Source: Paenarthrobacter nicotinovorans
GTDB lineage: Bacteria > Actinomycetota > Actinomycetes > Actinomycetales > Micrococcaceae
Direction: 5' to 3'
Assembly: GCF_021919345.1 (NCBI RefSeq)
Contig: NZ_CP089293.1
Coordinates: 3,596,001 to 3,660,000 of the forward strand
DNA: 64,000 nt
Shown here: positions 63,247 to 64,000 of the stretch, piece after piece
How the letters are laid out: every line of letters starts with the position of its first letter
Position numbering within the stretch: position 1 is the first letter of the stretch
Notes under the pieces: generated by a model
Told to the model about the DNA's origin: nothing
The model's database searches: none
Seen by the model: the letters and a program-made list of their open reading frames with translations, nothing else
Position numbers and translations under genes: made by a program

Positions 63247-64000
63247 GCCTGGACCGCCGCAGCCGCGCGCCGACGGCCACCATAACTGAGCCCCACCACC
63301 GCGACGGCCACCGCCACCAGGACAAGGGACAGCGCGACGGCGGAGTCGGCGTCGGTCTCGCGCTGCAAGTAGATTTCCAGCGGCAGGGTCCGCGTGACGC
63401 CTTCCAGGCTGCCCGCAAACGTCAGGGTAGCTCCGAACTCCCCCAAGCTGCGCGCGAACGACAACACAGCGCCCGATGCCAGCCCCGGCAGGACCAGCGG
63501 AAGGGTGACGCGGCGAAGGACGGTGGTGGGTTTCGCCCCGAGGGTCGCAGCCACGGCTTCATACCGGTTTCCTGCCGACCTCAAGGCACCCTCCAAACTG
63601 ACCACCAGGAAGGGCAGGGCTACGAAGGTCTGCGCCAGGACCACCGCGGTGGTCGAAAACGCGATCTGGACGCCGGCCATCTCCAGCGACTTCCCCAGCA
63701 AACCCTGACGGCCAAAGGTATACAGCAGCGCAATACCCCCGACGACGGGTGGCAGCACCAGCGGCAACAGAACGAACGACCTCAGGAGTTTCTGCCCGGG
63801 GAACTCGCCGCGTGCCAGCACCAGCGCCAGCGGCACGCCCAACACGATGCAGAGGACCGTGCTGGCGGCAGAGGTCCGCAGGCTCAGGCCCAACGCGGCC
63901 AGGGAAGACTCCGAGGTGATCAGGGGAACGAACTGCGGCCAGTTGACGCGCAGCAGCATGGCCGCCAGCGGAAGGACCACCAGGAGGCCGCCCGCTGCTG
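63243..64000 (-). CDS. modB: Molybdate ABC transporter permease (5' end beyond window)
   Basis: The frame is open to the right edge, so the N-terminus is missing. At least 250 residues with five or more helices and the EAA-type loop ([18 protein letters not shown], then [13 protein letters not shown]). Pairs with ModC. Confidence 0.9.
   Translation of the reverse strand, partial: AAGGLLVVLPLAAMLLRVNWPQFVPLITSESSLAALGLSLRTSAASTVLCIVLGVPLALVLARGEFPGQKLLRSFVLLPLVLPPVVGGIALLYTFGRQGLLGKSLEMAGVQIAFSTTAVVLAQTFVALPFLVVSLEGALRSAGNRYEAVAATLGAKPTTVLRRVTLPLVLPGLASGAVLSFARSLGEFGATLTFAGSLEGVTRTLPLEIYLQRETDADSAVALSLVLVAVAVAVVGLSYGGRRRAAAAVQA

Overview
The window looks like chromosomal DNA of a high-GC actinobacterium, most probably a Micrococcaceae member of the Arthrobacter/Paenarthrobacter type. 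Evidence: high GC and GTG/TTG starts, clpB preceded by an HspR (HAIR) operator, a DUF3073 protein beside purF-purM, an actinobacterial allantoin/glyoxylate cluster, and many ATGA-overlap gene pairs. No rRNA, tRNA or CRISPR array was seen. All calls come from reading the sequence; no database search was run.

Layout. 1-5.3 kb: minus-strand genes, namely a CYTH-CHAD protein (cut by the left edge), an SRPBCC protein, and a five-gene ATGA-coupled operon around a divergent NRAMP transporter. 5.6-7.1 kb: a thymidylate-kinase-like protein and two small membrane proteins. 7.1-9.9 kb: a NUDIX/winged-helix (NrtR-like) regulator divergent from an SPFH protein and a NAD-kinase-like protein, with two operators laid over both promoters. 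10-13 kb: a membrane protein and gamma-glutamyltransferase. 12.9-15.5 kb: two small minus-strand operons (a methyltransferase with a small membrane protein; a secreted protein with a small membrane protein). Each is preceded by four direct repeats at about 22-bp period and a similarly spaced promoter. 15.6-20.4 kb: small unknown genes and a DUF1016/YhcG nuclease.

20.5-27.9 kb: a LacI-controlled sugar catabolic operon (binding protein, two permeases, two Gfo/Idh/MocA oxidoreductases, ThuA-like protein). The last oxidoreductase carries a one-base frameshift. 28.2-32.2 kb: a lower-GC accessory island encoding a STAND NTPase fused to a Cap4-like PD-(D/E)XK nuclease, plus unknown companion gene(s). 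It is a strong candidate anti-phage system.

32.6-39.6 kb: hyi-glxR-gcl-glxK-allB and an orphan winged-helix protein. Together with the aminotransferase at 44.8-45.9 kb and uraD-uraH at 50.5-51.3 kb this covers much of urate/allantoin breakdown through glyoxylate to glycerate. IclR-type sites precede hyi and uraD. 40.3-44.2 kb: a phosphatase response regulator, a cellulose-synthase-like glycosyltransferase, a STAS antagonist and an RsbW-like kinase, probably a partner-switching module controlling an exopolysaccharide. A 32-bp tandem repeat family starts exactly at the stop codons of three genes here. 46-50 kb: a lipoprotein, a Septum_form protein, an MFS/HxlR pair and a PAP2 phosphatase. 51.3-52.6 kb: a complete IS30-family element. 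52.7-64 kb: purF-purM, a VOC protein, DUF3073, a second Septum_form protein, clpB, a flavoprotein and modC-modB (modB cut by the right edge).
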